Shown: positions 36,542-44,809 of the stretch, piece by piece | How the letters are laid out: each line of letters begins with the position of its first letter | Numbering within the stretch: position 1 is the first letter of the stretch | Source of the DNA: an uncultured Brevibacillus sp. | Lineage (GTDB): Bacteria; Bacillota; Bacilli; Brevibacillales; Brevibacillaceae | Assembly (NCBI GenBank): GCA_946402065.1 | Contig: CAMIVR010000007.1 | Location: forward strand, 1 to 64,000 | DNA: 64,000 nt | Direction of reading: 5' to 3' | The notes under the pieces: generated by a model | Told to the model about the DNA's origin: nothing | What the model saw: only the letters and a program-made list of their open reading frames with translations | The model's database searches: none | Position numbers and translations under genes: made by a program

Positions 36542-37279
36542 ATGAAAATACCGGCGATTCACCCGCTTCGGCTCGTCGCGATCGTGCTGATTGCCATGAT
36601 TGTCGCCTATGGTTCGTACATGTATTGGAAGCCACAGACATTTGCTTATGCCAAGCTGCGCGATGGCGTCGTTTTGGAGGGGGGAGCTGCGCTGAAGGCA
36701 GAGTACGTCGAGCGGGCATCTCTGGCCACTGGCGGGCTTTTGTCAGGGGAGCGCTCTCCAATTCCCGGGTTAATTCCGTACAGCCAAATCGCAGCGTACA
36801 TCAATATGCCTGTCTCAAGACGATTGAGTGGCGGTGTGCCCTTGCTCAGTGCCGATCTGATGGGAAAGGAGAGCGAAGGGATGAGCAGTGTGCTGGGTCA
36901 GGGGATGACAGGAATGAGCATACCGGTGGACAACATCGTCGGCGTGACCCCGTACCTGACGATTGGGGATCGCGTTCATCTGTACACCTCTTTTGAGGAC
37001 GATGCAGGGGCACATACGGGCTTGCTGCTGCGGGAAATGCCTGTGATTGCGCTGCAAAGAGAGCAGGAAGCGGATCTCCCCAGGCTGGTAGCGGTCACGA
37101 TTGAACTGACGATGGATGAGGCAGTGTTGCTGACACATGCCCTTCACTACGGAAAAATCCACTTGGGCAAGGCTGCGACAACTGATCAGAAAGGACCGGG
37201 GATCGGCGATGCGGCCTTTGCAAAAGCACTGATGAATACGAAAAAACGATGGAGTGATAGTGGGGATGAGCAAAGATGA
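36542..37279 (+). CDS. cpaB: CpaB/RcpC-like SAF-domain pilus assembly protein, module A
   Basis: A 245-residue membrane-anchored protein: one N-terminal helix (about 8-28) followed by an extracytoplasmic SAF/RcpC-type region (LEGGAALKAEYVERASL, GMTGMSIPVDNIVGVTPYLT, GDRVHLY). CpaB-type proteins belong to Tad/Flp pilus systems. In monoderms, which lack the outer-membrane secretin, they probably guide the pilus through the wall. ATG 36542 with GGAGAGGGGAG upstream is preferred over the track's 36449. Its stop overlaps the cpaE start (ATGA). Confidence 0.8.
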   Translation: MKIPAIHPLRLVAIVLIAMIVAYGSYMYWKPQTFAYAKLRDGVVLEGGAALKAEYVERASLATGGLLSGERSPIPGLIPYSQIAAYINMPVSRRLSGGVPLLSADLMGKESEGMSSVLGQGMTGMSIPVDNIVGVTPYLTIGDRVHLYTSFEDDAGAHTGLLLREMPVIALQREQEADLPRLVAVTIELTMDEAVLLTHALHYGKIHLGKAATTDQKGPGIGDAAFAKALMNTKKRWSDSGDEQR

Positions 37280-38655
37280 CAGGAAATGCTAAGCGGGTTC
37301 TACTGATCGACGATGACGTACTGGCCGTCACCGAGCTAAGACAGAAGCTGCTGTCCAGTCAGCAGATACACATATGCGGAGAGGTTTCACGGGTGGAGGA
37401 CCTCTGGCAAGTCATCCACGGTTCACAGCCTGACGTGATCGTCGTAGGGAGTTTACAAGGAATGGAGATCGGCGTTTTGTGCCAGCAAATCCGTTTTTAC
37501 TGTCCGCATGTAACCTTTATTGCCGCGTGCTCGGCGAGAGAGATGCACTGGGAGCCGTTTTTGCGCAATTTGGGCATTTGGATCATTGCCAAACCGGTCC
37601 TTCCGTCGCAGTTGGAGATGCTTTGTGCACAAATTGCACCTGCGAATTATCTGGCGATGACAGGGGCGTCCTTCCCGCCACCGGAAATCCCGGCAATCGC
37701 TGAACGCCAGGAACCGCCATACGCACCGAAGCCCAACAGCTCGCAATACCTGATAACGGTATACGGGCCAAAAGGCGGTGTGGGGAAAACCTTTCTATCG
37801 CGCGAATTGGCCATTTACTTTGCGCTCGGGAAAAAGGAGGGTCGGCCGCTAAAAGTGCTTGCCGTCGACTTTAATCTCGATTTGGGCACGTTTGCCACGT
37901 CGCTTAATTTACCGCGGACGCCGAACCTGTTTACGTGGGTACAGGCGATCGACGAGCAGCTGATGACCGTCATTGAACGGGAAGGCAAACAGGCCGGCTC
38001 GCTCAGTCATGGCGAGTGGCAGGAGTACAGCAGCGCACTGCGATTTGCTCCCGAAGACGTCAAGCGCTACATTGTCACGCATGAACAATCCGGGTTGCAC
38101 GTGCTGACCTCACCGCGCGAAATCAGGCAGAGCTTTGAGATAAAAGATTACCATCTGTACGTCATGCTGGAGACGTTAAAGCTGAGTGACTATGACGTGA
38201 TCCTGATCGATACGGCTCCCGATACGTCAGATGCAACCATCCAGGCGCTGTTTTTTGCCCACAAAGTGGTCATGGTCGGCAATCCGGTAGTAGATGCAAT
38301 TGAAAATATCCAGCGCATGTTAAAGCTGCTGCGGGAAGCAGAGTACCCAGAGGAGCGCATCCAGATTTGCATCAACCGACTGCAACGCAAAGAAATGTTT
38401 ACTGTGGAAGAAATGCGCGCTTATTTTCAGCTTCACCCGAGTAAAACCGTCCATACGGTGCCAGATGACAGTGAAGTGAAGCGCTCGATCAATTCGGGTG
38501 TCCCACTGATGCTGCATCCAGGGAAAATCGCTGCCAAGACTGCGATTGAATCACTTGCCAATGCCCTGATCCCGCTTGCCGTCGGACAAGAAACTCACGC
38601 AGACAAGCAAAAAGGCAAGTCGCGACAGTCGCTGTTTCAGTGGTTGAGAAAATAG
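37276..38655 (+). CDS. cpaE: CpaE/TadZ-like protein: receiver-like domain plus MinD ATPase, module A
   Basis: A 459-residue TadZ/CpaE-type localisation ATPase. Residues 1 to about 120 form a response-regulator receiver fold (VLLIDDD, IIAKPV), but the phosphoacceptor Asp position is Gly (PDVIVVGSL), so it is probably not phosphorylated. From about residue 155 a MinD/ParA domain follows with an intact deviant Walker A (YGPKGGVGKTFL), VDFNLDLG and LIDTAPDTSDA. CpaE proteins position the pilus machine at a cell site. Coupled to cpaB. Confidence 0.85.
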   Translation: MTGNAKRVLLIDDDVLAVTELRQKLLSSQQIHICGEVSRVEDLWQVIHGSQPDVIVVGSLQGMEIGVLCQQIRFYCPHVTFIAACSAREMHWEPFLRNLGIWIIAKPVLPSQLEMLCAQIAPANYLAMTGASFPPPEIPAIAERQEPPYAPKPNSSQYLITVYGPKGGVGKTFLSRELAIYFALGKKEGRPLKVLAVDFNLDLGTFATSLNLPRTPNLFTWVQAIDEQLMTVIEREGKQAGSLSHGEWQEYSSALRFAPEDVKRYIVTHEQSGLHVLTSPREIRQSFEIKDYHLYVMLETLKLSDYDVILIDTAPDTSDATIQALFFAHKVVMVGNPVVDAIENIQRMLKLLREAEYPEERIQICINRLQRKEMFTVEEMRAYFQLHPSKTVHTVPDDSEVKRSINSGVPLMLHPGKIAAKTAIESLANALIPLAVGQETHADKQKGKSRQSLFQWLRK

Positions 38656-38665
38656 AAGGGTGGAG

Positions 38666-40165
38666 ATGGGAGTGTTTAACCGAAATCGATTGCTCGGACT
38701 GGAGCAACCGCCTGCGTCCATGCTGGAGGACCTGCGAAATGCGGGTAGACAGACACTGCGGGCGAAGCAAATGATTGGCACCAGCGATACGGAAAACGTC
38801 CGGTCGTTTCTCGACCAGGAGCAAATTGCTTTGGCGGAAATTGAAGCGAATGTAAAAATGCAGATCGTCGAAAAGTACGGGAAAAGGCTGTGGGAGGACA
38901 AGGACAACAGCGTGTTTCTCGAGGAATTGACACGGGATATACGGCTTCTCCTGGAAATGAAGGCGCCGATCAAAAACAACCACCTGGAGCAAGTCGTTCA
39001 AAAGCTGCTTCACGAGCTGGTGGGATGGGGGCCATTGGATCAATTGCTAGAGGACCCGGACATTACAGAGATTCTGTTTCATCGCTACGACAAGCTGGTC
39101 GTGGAACGAAAAAGCCTAGGTCGGCTGGAGGAATATCCGACCAAAGTGTTTCGCGATGAAGACGAGCTGCTGCGCTTAATTGAGCAAATTGCCGCTTCCA
39201 TGGGCCGAGAGTTCAATGAAACGAAAGCCGAGCTGAACACGCAGCTGCCGGATGGCTCGCGGATTGCCGCTACGCATCGGTCGATTTCGCCCGACGGCCA
39301 TATGCTGACGATTCGGAAGCATCGCGATTTGCTAACGCGAACAGAGTATTTGCAATACGGCTCGATATGTGAACCAGTTTTGCAATTTTTGCAGTGGGCC
39401 GTCGGGCTCTCTCGGGCATCCGGAATTGTCAGTGGCGGTACAGGATCGGGTAAAACGCATCTGCTTAATTTAATCTCCACGTTCATACCGGAAAATCTGA
39501 GCGTGATTACGATTGAAGACGTGCTGGAGATGAAGTTTCAGCACCCGTTTGTCCGACGGTTTCTGGCCAAACCGGCCAACCATGAGGGAAAGGGCGGCTA
39601 TTCCATTCGCGACTGTGTACGTCTTTCGTTGCGCAAGCGCCCAGATGTGATCATTGTTGGGGAAACCCGCGGCGGAGAGATTATCGATATTCTTTGGGCG
39701 ATGAATACCGACCACCCCGGAAGCTGGAGCACTGCACATGCAAACTCACCGCGTGCTTTGATTGACTCGACGCTGCCGATTTTATTCGGCAAGGCCGATG
39801 AAAGCTACAGCAGCTCGGAGCGGAATTTGATGATCGGCTCGGCGATTCAGCTCATCGTACAAGTGAAGCGCTTTGAAGAGGATGGCAGCCGGAAGGTTGT
39901 CGCCATTACCGAAGTAATTGGCACAGGGGAGTCACATGAGGAGCGAATCAAACGGGTTTGCAACGTCAGGCAGGTCATACCCAATCGCGTCTACCTGCAG
40001 GATATTTACACATATGAACCAACCGGAATAGTAAATGGGCGGATTGTAGGGCAGTACAGATGGACCGGATACAAGCCGGAACGCATGGTCCGCAAATGGT
40101 TGGCAAAAGGGGTGCAGCAGGAGGAAATCGATCGGGTATTTTTTACGACTCCAATTGTAATGTAA
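38666..40165 (+). CDS. cpaF: CpaF/TadA secretion ATPase, module A
   Basis: A type II/IV secretion hexameric ATPase of about 500 residues that powers pilus polymerisation. It has an N-terminal helical domain and an NTD2 region (TEILFHRYDKLVVER, LNTQLPDGSRIAATHRSISP), Walker A SGGTGSGKTH, Asp-box region ITIEDVLEM, and Walker B plus His box (VIIVGETRGGE, STAHANSPRA). GTG 38660, ATG 38666 and GTG 38672 are all in frame near AAGGGTGGAG, so the exact start is uncertain. It follows cpaE by 10 nt. Confidence 0.93.
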   Translation: MGVFNRNRLLGLEQPPASMLEDLRNAGRQTLRAKQMIGTSDTENVRSFLDQEQIALAEIEANVKMQIVEKYGKRLWEDKDNSVFLEELTRDIRLLLEMKAPIKNNHLEQVVQKLLHELVGWGPLDQLLEDPDITEILFHRYDKLVVERKSLGRLEEYPTKVFRDEDELLRLIEQIAASMGREFNETKAELNTQLPDGSRIAATHRSISPDGHMLTIRKHRDLLTRTEYLQYGSICEPVLQFLQWAVGLSRASGIVSGGTGSGKTHLLNLISTFIPENLSVITIEDVLEMKFQHPFVRRFLAKPANHEGKGGYSIRDCVRLSLRKRPDVIIVGETRGGEIIDILWAMNTDHPGSWSTAHANSPRALIDSTLPILFGKADESYSSSERNLMIGSAIQLIVQVKRFEEDGSRKVVAITEVIGTGESHEERIKRVCNVRQVIPNRVYLQDIYTYEPTGIVNGRIVGQYRWTGYKPERMVRKWLAKGVQQEEIDRVFFTTPIVM

Positions 40166-40178
40166 GGGGGGGAGCGAG

Positions 40179-41087
40179 GTGAATGATTCACTTTTGCCAT
40201 CTTTTGTTTCCATGCTGCTCGGTATTTGCCTGATTGTTCTGCTACTGCCCGACAGGCTGTTGCATTTGCGCAGGGAACATCTCGAGCACGTGGTGACGAA
40301 GCAAATCGTACAGGGACGATTGACGTGGTCGGACAAGCTGCAGCAGCGCCTGGATAAACATCAGACCGGATTTGTCGTCAGCCAGTATCTTTTGCTTACG
40401 GGGTGTTTTGGCGGGGCTGCCTACATGGTGAGTCAAGCCGTCCTGCAGATTTGGTGGCTTGCGTTGCCTACAGTGCTTACTGGTGTGATCTGCAGCGAGC
40501 GGTTAATCAATCTCCGCAGCGAGAAAAGAAAGCAGCGCTTTGAAGAGGGCAATATCAGGGCAATGCGAATTATGGCCAGTTCGTTGCGGACATCCCCTTC
40601 GTATCTTCACGCGTTTGAACAAGTGGCTGCCAGTCCATTTGTCCACAAGTCGATTGCTGCAGAGTATAGCCGCGTCGTAGAATTGCTGCGGGGCCAAGTC
40701 CCTCTCGAGCGGGCGATGAATTATTTTTACCAACGAACCGGTTCAGATGATATCGCCTATCTCGCTACGATTGTTCAAGTCCAGCGCGAACTGGGCGGAG
40801 ACATGGCGAAGACGCTCGATCAGGCTGCATCGGCCATGTTGCGACGAAAGCAGCTTACCCGCAAGCAGAGGGCTGCCCTGTCCCAAATTCTCGCCCAAGT
40901 CAATCTGATGACGGCCATGCCGTTTCTGTTTGCCATTGCGCTCTACGCAAACAATCCCCATCACTTTGATCCCCTGCTGGAATCACTCGGTGGACGAGTG
41001 GCAATCCTTGGCGCTTTTTTTTCTGTTCTGGCTGGCGGGGAACTGATTCGCTACATCGCTTTGAAGCAGATGCGCAGAGGAGGGTGA
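40179..41087 (+). CDS. tadB: TadB-like inner-membrane platform protein, module A
   Basis: A 302-residue T2SSF-domain protein with helices near the N-terminus (about 5-22, 60-100) and C-terminus, and a cytoplasmic T2SSF region between them (RAMRIMASSLRTSP ... ELGGDMAKTLDQAA). With TadC it forms the platform on which CpaF acts. The GTG start has GGGGGGAGCGAG upstream; stop and next start are one base apart. Confidence 0.87.
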   Translation: MNDSLLPSFVSMLLGICLIVLLLPDRLLHLRREHLEHVVTKQIVQGRLTWSDKLQQRLDKHQTGFVVSQYLLLTGCFGGAAYMVSQAVLQIWWLALPTVLTGVICSERLINLRSEKRKQRFEEGNIRAMRIMASSLRTSPSYLHAFEQVAASPFVHKSIAAEYSRVVELLRGQVPLERAMNYFYQRTGSDDIAYLATIVQVQRELGGDMAKTLDQAASAMLRRKQLTRKQRAALSQILAQVNLMTAMPFLFAIALYANNPHHFDPLLESLGGRVAILGAFFSVLAGGELIRYIALKQMRRGG

Positions 41088-41088
41088 C

Positions 41089-42003
41089 ATGGAGGTTATC
41101 GCTTCGATTCTCACCGCTGTGGCAATTTTATTGTATTTACTTCCGAGCAGCTTTGTCGCAAAGGGAACAATGTCCCACGGGATGCTGTTCGACCGGATTG
41201 AAGTGGAACAGAAAACGCTCTTCCAGATGACGTTTTCCCGGGCGAAACGAGGTCTGCCGGGGCTTGCCTACCTGCAGAAAAACAAAAAGGCAGCAGAAAA
41301 GCTGGCGAGAATGCTCGGCGTAGAACGGGAAAAAGTCTCCGTCAGTCTGCAGCGTCTGCGCTGGACTGTCAGCATCGAGGAAGTATTGTTGGCAAAGGTG
41401 GTCGGGGCTGGTTTTGTCTGCCTGAGTCTCATCTATGTTCTCATTTTGATGAGAACAGGCCGCTCATTATCGACGTTCCAACTCATTCCGGTAGTAGCCG
41501 CAATCCTGATCTTTTTGCTTCCGACGTACTTGATTGAGCGCGCGGATAAACAAGCCAAAGAGGAGATTAGAATCCAGATTCCGATTTTTTTTGGCATCGT
41601 TCAATCATTGGTTGAAGCAGGAATGCCTATTCATGCTGCCGTACGCGCTACGGCTAGACGGTATCAGACAAGGCTGGGGAGAGAGATCGCCTTGCTTGAG
41701 GTGGATGAGAAACGCTTCGGGAACTGGCGCAAGGCTTTGGAGGAGCTGGCCTATCGCTGGGACGTTGATGCATTTGTGTCGATTGTAATGGAGATCAACG
41801 AAGCCTTGACCAAAGGCGTAAGCATTGCGCCGATGCTGGCGGTTCAGGTGGAAGAGCAAATAAAGCAGCAGGAGGATGAAGCGGCCAGTCAGACCAATCG
41901 CTTGCAGGTTCGGCTGATACCACTGCTGGTTGTGTTCATGGGCGTGCCCTTGATGTTTTTGGTGATGGGGCCGGCATTTCTCGGCATCGGGCAAAATTTA
42001 TAG
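41089..42003 (+). CDS. tadC: TadC-like inner-membrane platform protein, module A
   Basis: A 304-residue second T2SSF-family platform protein with an N-terminal helix, a central pair of helices (about 100-150) and a C-terminal helix. The cytoplasmic T2SSF segment (IFFGIVQSLVEAGMPIHAAV) is recognisable. It begins two bases after tadB ends, a fixed pairing in Tad operons. Confidence 0.85.
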   Translation: MEVIASILTAVAILLYLLPSSFVAKGTMSHGMLFDRIEVEQKTLFQMTFSRAKRGLPGLAYLQKNKKAAEKLARMLGVEREKVSVSLQRLRWTVSIEEVLLAKVVGAGFVCLSLIYVLILMRTGRSLSTFQLIPVVAAILIFLLPTYLIERADKQAKEEIRIQIPIFFGIVQSLVEAGMPIHAAVRATARRYQTRLGREIALLEVDEKRFGNWRKALEELAYRWDVDAFVSIVMEINEALTKGVSIAPMLAVQVEEQIKQQEDEAASQTNRLQVRLIPLLVVFMGVPLMFLVMGPAFLGIGQNL

Positions 42004-42010
42004 CAGAATA

Positions 42011-42033
42011 TTTTGCGTGGGCCTCTGTCTTTT
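42011..42033 (+). promoter_or_regulatory. Conserved 22-nt leader motif, copy 1
   Basis: TTTGCGTGGGCCTCTGTCTTTT begins 9 nt after the tadC stop and lies about 37 nt before the pilin start. A second copy (21 of 22 identical) is at 44380-44402. In both, CAAAA-type bases upstream can pair with the TTTTGC at the 5' end (here GCAAAAT/ATTTTGC, arms at about 41992 and 42010), so the conserved part may be the 3' side of a stem plus a single-stranded tail. The role is unknown. Confidence 0.6.
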
Positions 42034-42069
42034 GGCAATGTAAAAGTATCAAACAAAGGAGGGGTTACC

Positions 42070-42246
42070 ATGGAACAAGTTTTGTCGTATGCACGTCGGT
42101 TTGTCAAGGAAGAGGACGCGGTAACGATTGTCGAAATGGTCATTATCGTGGCAGTTGTACTGATTGCTGTCATTCCTGCGTTGGTCAGTTTAGGGGAAAC
42201 GGAGAATAGCAAGCTCGAGCAGTTAAAAGACGGATTAGGCAAGTGA
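42070..42246 (+). CDS. flp: Flp-like type IVc prepilin, module A
   Basis: A tiny protein of 58 residues. A short charged leader ending in EEDA is followed by VTIVEMVIIVAVVLIAVIPA, a hydrophobic helix with Glu at the fifth position after the likely cleavage site, the hallmark of Flp/Tad pilins. The tail is short and polar. ATG 42070 with AAAGGAGGGG upstream is clear. It is followed directly by its prepilin peptidase. This is the only good Flp pilin in the locus. Confidence 0.83.
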   Translation: MEQVLSYARRFVKEEDAVTIVEMVIIVAVVLIAVIPALVSLGETENSKLEQLKDGLGK

Positions 42247-42734
42247 GCCAATATGCCGTTTTCAGTTTGTTATGTGCAGCGGCATGGTCTGATTGGAAGT
42301 GCAGAAAAGTAGCGAATAGATTGTTATTCCCGGCAATGCTGCTCGGACTGTTTTACCAATGGACCATCGGACAAGGATGGCAAGCCATAACCGGACTTGT
42401 GTGCGGGTTTGCCATCACGTTTGTCCCTGTCTTGTTGCGAGGGATGGGCATGGGCGATCAAAAGCTGTTGATGGCTGTTGGTGCCTGGACGAGCTTTACT
42501 GAAGTGTACCAATTGTTTTTGTTATCGGTTGCAGCGAGTGTCGTGGTCGTATGTTCTTCACCGGTACGTATAGCGTTGCTGCTGCAAAACCTGCGATTAT
42601 TGCTGGTCGGCTGGAAGGGACATCGAGAGCTTTGGTTTCCCAGTCTGTCAAAATCCGCTTTGACAATTCCTTATGCAGTCTACGTGCTTGCCGGATTTGT
42701 GGCGATGCGTGTGGGAGAACAGCTATGGCGTTGA
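42243..42734 (+). CDS. tadV: TadV/CpaA prepilin peptidase, module A
   Basis: A 163-residue type IV prepilin peptidase with several membrane helices. Both catalytic aspartates of the GxGD family are present: the first in AAAWSDWKCRKVANRL, the second in RGMGMGDQKLL. It lacks the N-terminal methylase domain, as normal for TadV/CpaA. It overlaps the pilin gene by four bases and tadE by ten. It would process the Flp pilin and possibly other prepilins of the locus. Confidence 0.88.
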   Translation: MSQYAVFSLLCAAAWSDWKCRKVANRLLFPAMLLGLFYQWTIGQGWQAITGLVCGFAITFVPVLLRGMGMGDQKLLMAVGAWTSFTEVYQLFLLSVAASVVVVCSSPVRIALLLQNLRLLLVGWKGHRELWFPSLSKSALTIPYAVYVLAGFVAMRVGEQLWR

Positions 42735-43129
42735 AGCGATTGGTAAAAGAGGAAAAGGGCAGCCAGCTCGTGGAGTTTATTCTCGTCTTCCCTTTCATTT
42801 GGATTCTGCTCATGTTCTGTATGGATCAATTTACAATGATGTACAACAAGCAAAAAGCTTTGGCGGCAGCGTACGAAGCGGGCAGAATTGCCGCGGTACA
42901 GCCAAATTACGGATTAGCCAAATACCACGCGAAGCAGCGGGGAGGCAAAGAACTGGAACAGGCCATGGGGGTAACAGAGAGCGATGTGCTCATTCGCCTG
43001 GAGAAACGATGGGGTAAAGGGGAGCACTTGGAAGCAATTGCTACGCTATCATTTACCCTGCCAGCTACAGGCGAGCAGATGACGTTGAAAGAATCGTATT
43101 TCATGATGATTGAAAATTCCGAGCAGTGA
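42725..43129 (+). CDS. tadE: TadE-like minor pseudopilin, module A
   Basis: A 134-residue TadE-like protein: EEKGSQLVEFILVFPFIWIL is a class III signal-like helix with conserved Glu, followed by a soluble domain (AAAYEAGRIAAVQPNYG). TadE-type pseudopilins are probably processed by TadV and help start or tune the pilus. ATG 42725 overlaps the end of tadV. Confidence 0.83.
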   Translation: MALKRLVKEEKGSQLVEFILVFPFIWILLMFCMDQFTMMYNKQKALAAAYEAGRIAAVQPNYGLAKYHAKQRGGKELEQAMGVTESDVLIRLEKRWGKGEHLEAIATLSFTLPATGEQMTLKESYFMMIENSEQ

Positions 43130-43631
43130 AGGAGGAGGGCTGGTTTTTGTTAACCGCTTGAAGGAAGAGCAAGGTACGATCCTGCTGCAAACGCTTTTTA
43201 TCATGATCTGCCTGTTCGGTTTTCTCGGATTGCTGCTATTTATGGAGCAGGCGTCGCTGATGAAAATGCAAGTCCAGCAAACAGCAGACGTCATAACGAA
43301 AGGCGCGCGTGCTGCAGGTTCTGCAGAATATACCGATTCCATGGGAACCACGCATAAACTGCTCGTAGCGACCGACAGGGAAGCGGCACAGCGTAAGTTA
43401 AACATAGTTCGCGGGGCAAGAGAAGAAGCGGATATTCTCTATTCGCTGAACAAAAAAACGCTGCAAACTTCGGCAGAGAGCGTATCGGTTGTGCACCAAA
43501 AGGGAGAACAGCGTTCGCTTTACGATCAAGGAATCTATCATCTTGCGCTGACCGTGGAGAAACGGGCAGCGCTCGTCTGGGATTCGTTTTTAATGACGAT
43601 CCGTCGAACCTCGCAGTCGGGAGTCTATTAA
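43110..43631 (+). CDS. TadE/TadG-like membrane-anchored protein, module A; start unclear
   Basis: A protein with KEEQGTILLQTLFIMICLFG then LGLLLFMEQASLMKMQVQQT, an N-terminal TadE/G-type helix with soluble C-terminus, at most 173 residues. A very strong GAAGGAGGAGGG ends at 43139, but no ATG, GTG or TTG lies at proper distance in frame: the well-placed TTG 43147 is in another frame and stops after four codons. In-frame options are TTG 43110 (no ribosome binding site), CTG 43140 or TTG 43158. The coordinates given follow the longest frame. Confidence 0.65.
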   Translation: MKIPSSEGGGLVFVNRLKEEQGTILLQTLFIMICLFGFLGLLLFMEQASLMKMQVQQTADVITKGARAAGSAEYTDSMGTTHKLLVATDREAAQRKLNIVRGAREEADILYSLNKKTLQTSAESVSVVHQKGEQRSLYDQGIYHLALTVEKRAALVWDSFLMTIRRTSQSGVY

Positions 43632-43728
43632 TTTCCGGCGTCGAGCAGGTACTGGCCGAAATTATTTTTGTCCCAAATCGACATGGTAGGGTAGGAATAT
43701 ACCAGTTGAGGGACAGGAGTGGAGCCAC

Positions 43729-44349
43729 ATGCCTTCTCAAATTATCGAACGATATAAACGGATTCTCAAAGGTGAGCAGAAGCGATTTTCACCATATGAA
43801 TTTGAAGATATTGCTTACCGGAAGAAAAAGATTCAGCTCGTCCTGCGATATGCTATCGAGCAAGTAAAGCAGTGGTCACCTGAGCAAGCGAGAAGATCAT
43901 TAAATGAAAAAGATGTACGGGAGTTGAAGCTGCATCTCGTCAAAGAATTTGTCGAACCGCCAATTGAAGCGAAAGCGACTGATGTTTACTACCTTGTCGA
44001 TTATGCTTATCCGTATCTGCCGAGGCCAACTGAGTACGAAAAAGTGCTCTGGGTCTATCGGGAAGTACTAGAAGGGAAACGCAAGCACTTTCCACCCCAT
44101 TATTTTCTCAGTGCCAAGGGGGAGGAACGAGCGAAAATCTGCTTTGAATATTTATGGAAGGAAATCTTGCAGCAAAACAGCATTCAAAGAATTCCCGAAA
44201 TATTCAAAAAGAACGATGAAGCATATGATCTGTTGCGTAAATATAAGCTAAAAATTATCGTAGACACGTTGTATTTTTCGCCATTCGACATGGCTACGGA
44301 GATGTACCCGGAACTGGCAGATCCCAGCCTGTGGTCCGATGCAGAGTGA
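43729..44349 (+). CDS. Uncharacterised protein with tandem ~90-residue repeat
   Basis: A soluble, charged protein of 206 residues without signal or membrane helix. Residues 9-98 and 110-196 are two copies of one module: YKRILKGEQKRFSPYEF ... YPYL against YREVLEGKRKHFPPHYF ... YPEL. The pattern recalls DUF4046-like Bacillus proteins, from memory only. GGACAGGAGTGGAG precedes the ATG. It lies between the two Tad modules in the same direction. Function is unknown; a regulatory or adaptor role is only a guess. Confidence 0.7.
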   Translation: MPSQIIERYKRILKGEQKRFSPYEFEDIAYRKKKIQLVLRYAIEQVKQWSPEQARRSLNEKDVRELKLHLVKEFVEPPIEAKATDVYYLVDYAYPYLPRPTEYEKVLWVYREVLEGKRKHFPPHYFLSAKGEERAKICFEYLWKEILQQNSIQRIPEIFKKNDEAYDLLRKYKLKIIVDTLYFSPFDMATEMYPELADPSLWSDAE

Positions 44350-44379
44350 CAAGGAAGATAAAATCGCAAAAGGAAAAAA

Positions 44380-44402
44380 ATTTGCGTAGGCCTCTGTCTT
44401 TT
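44380..44402 (+). promoter_or_regulatory. Conserved 22-nt leader motif, copy 2
   Basis: TTTGCGTAGGCCTCTGTCTTTT differs from the copy before the flp gene at one base. Upstream CGCAAA (about 44365) pairs with TTTGCG of the motif, mirroring copy 1. A long hairpin follows directly and then the gene at 44484. Confidence 0.6.
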
Positions 44403-44406
44403 TTTA

Positions 44407-44461
44407 CAGTTAAGTCAGTTTCATAGGCTTATAAGCAAATGAAACGGCCGTTACTTAACTG
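44407..44461 (+). promoter_or_regulatory. Three-tier hairpin leader before the 93-residue protein gene
   Basis: Nested perfect stems CAGTTAAGT/ACTTAACTG (9 bp), GTTTCAT/ATGAAAC (7 bp) and the palindrome GCTTATAAGC fold 55 nt into one long hairpin. Its base ends 9 nt before AAAGGAGGAG, the ribosome binding site of the next gene. It has no trailing T run, so it is a leader structure or operator rather than a terminator. Confidence 0.6.
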
Positions 44462-44483
44462 GTGGGCAAAGGAGGAGTTGCGC

Positions 44484-44765
44484 ATGGCAACAGTAGGGAC
44501 TCACCAAGAACAGTCCACAGGTGTGGAAGTGCTTTTGGGGCAGAAGGTTAGTTACCAGAAGCACAAACCAGGCGCCAATCTCTCAGTGGAGAGATTGGAC
44601 CGAGAGGAGGTTATCCAAATCGATTCTGTCAATCGCTTTGGAAACCGAATCGTAGTAAATGACGGTGCCATTGTAATGGAAGATGTTCCAGCCGTCATGA
44701 TGCGCGGAGGAAGAGTAGCCTTCCTGCTGCCGACTGGAGAAGAACTCTATCTCACGATGGAGTAA
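44484..44765 (+). CDS. Uncharacterised small soluble protein (93 aa)
   Basis: I do not recognise this protein. ATG 44484 with AAAGGAGGAG is clear; the track's 44439 start lies inside a hairpin. The 93 residues contain no signal or membrane helix and look beta-rich (EVIQIDSVNRFGNRIVVND; GGRVAFLLPTGEELYL). It is preceded by the conserved 22-nt motif and a structured leader and followed by a strong terminator, so it is a separate and apparently regulated unit inside the tad locus. Confidence 0.65.
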   Translation: MATVGTHQEQSTGVEVLLGQKVSYQKHKPGANLSVERLDREEVIQIDSVNRFGNRIVVNDGAIVMEDVPAVMMRGGRVAFLLPTGEELYLTME

Positions 44766-44779
44766 CTCTCTGGGCCATT

Positions 44780-44809
44780 CCCACCCTGCACAGTTGTGTG
44801 CAGGGTGGG
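44780..44809 (+). terminator. Strong hairpin terminator after the 93-residue protein gene
   Basis: A perfect 13-bp stem CCCACCCTGCACA/TGTGCAGGGTGGG with a GTTG loop is followed by TCTAAATGATTTTTTA. The T tract is displaced by about 9 nt, but the stem is very stable. Confidence 0.7.
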
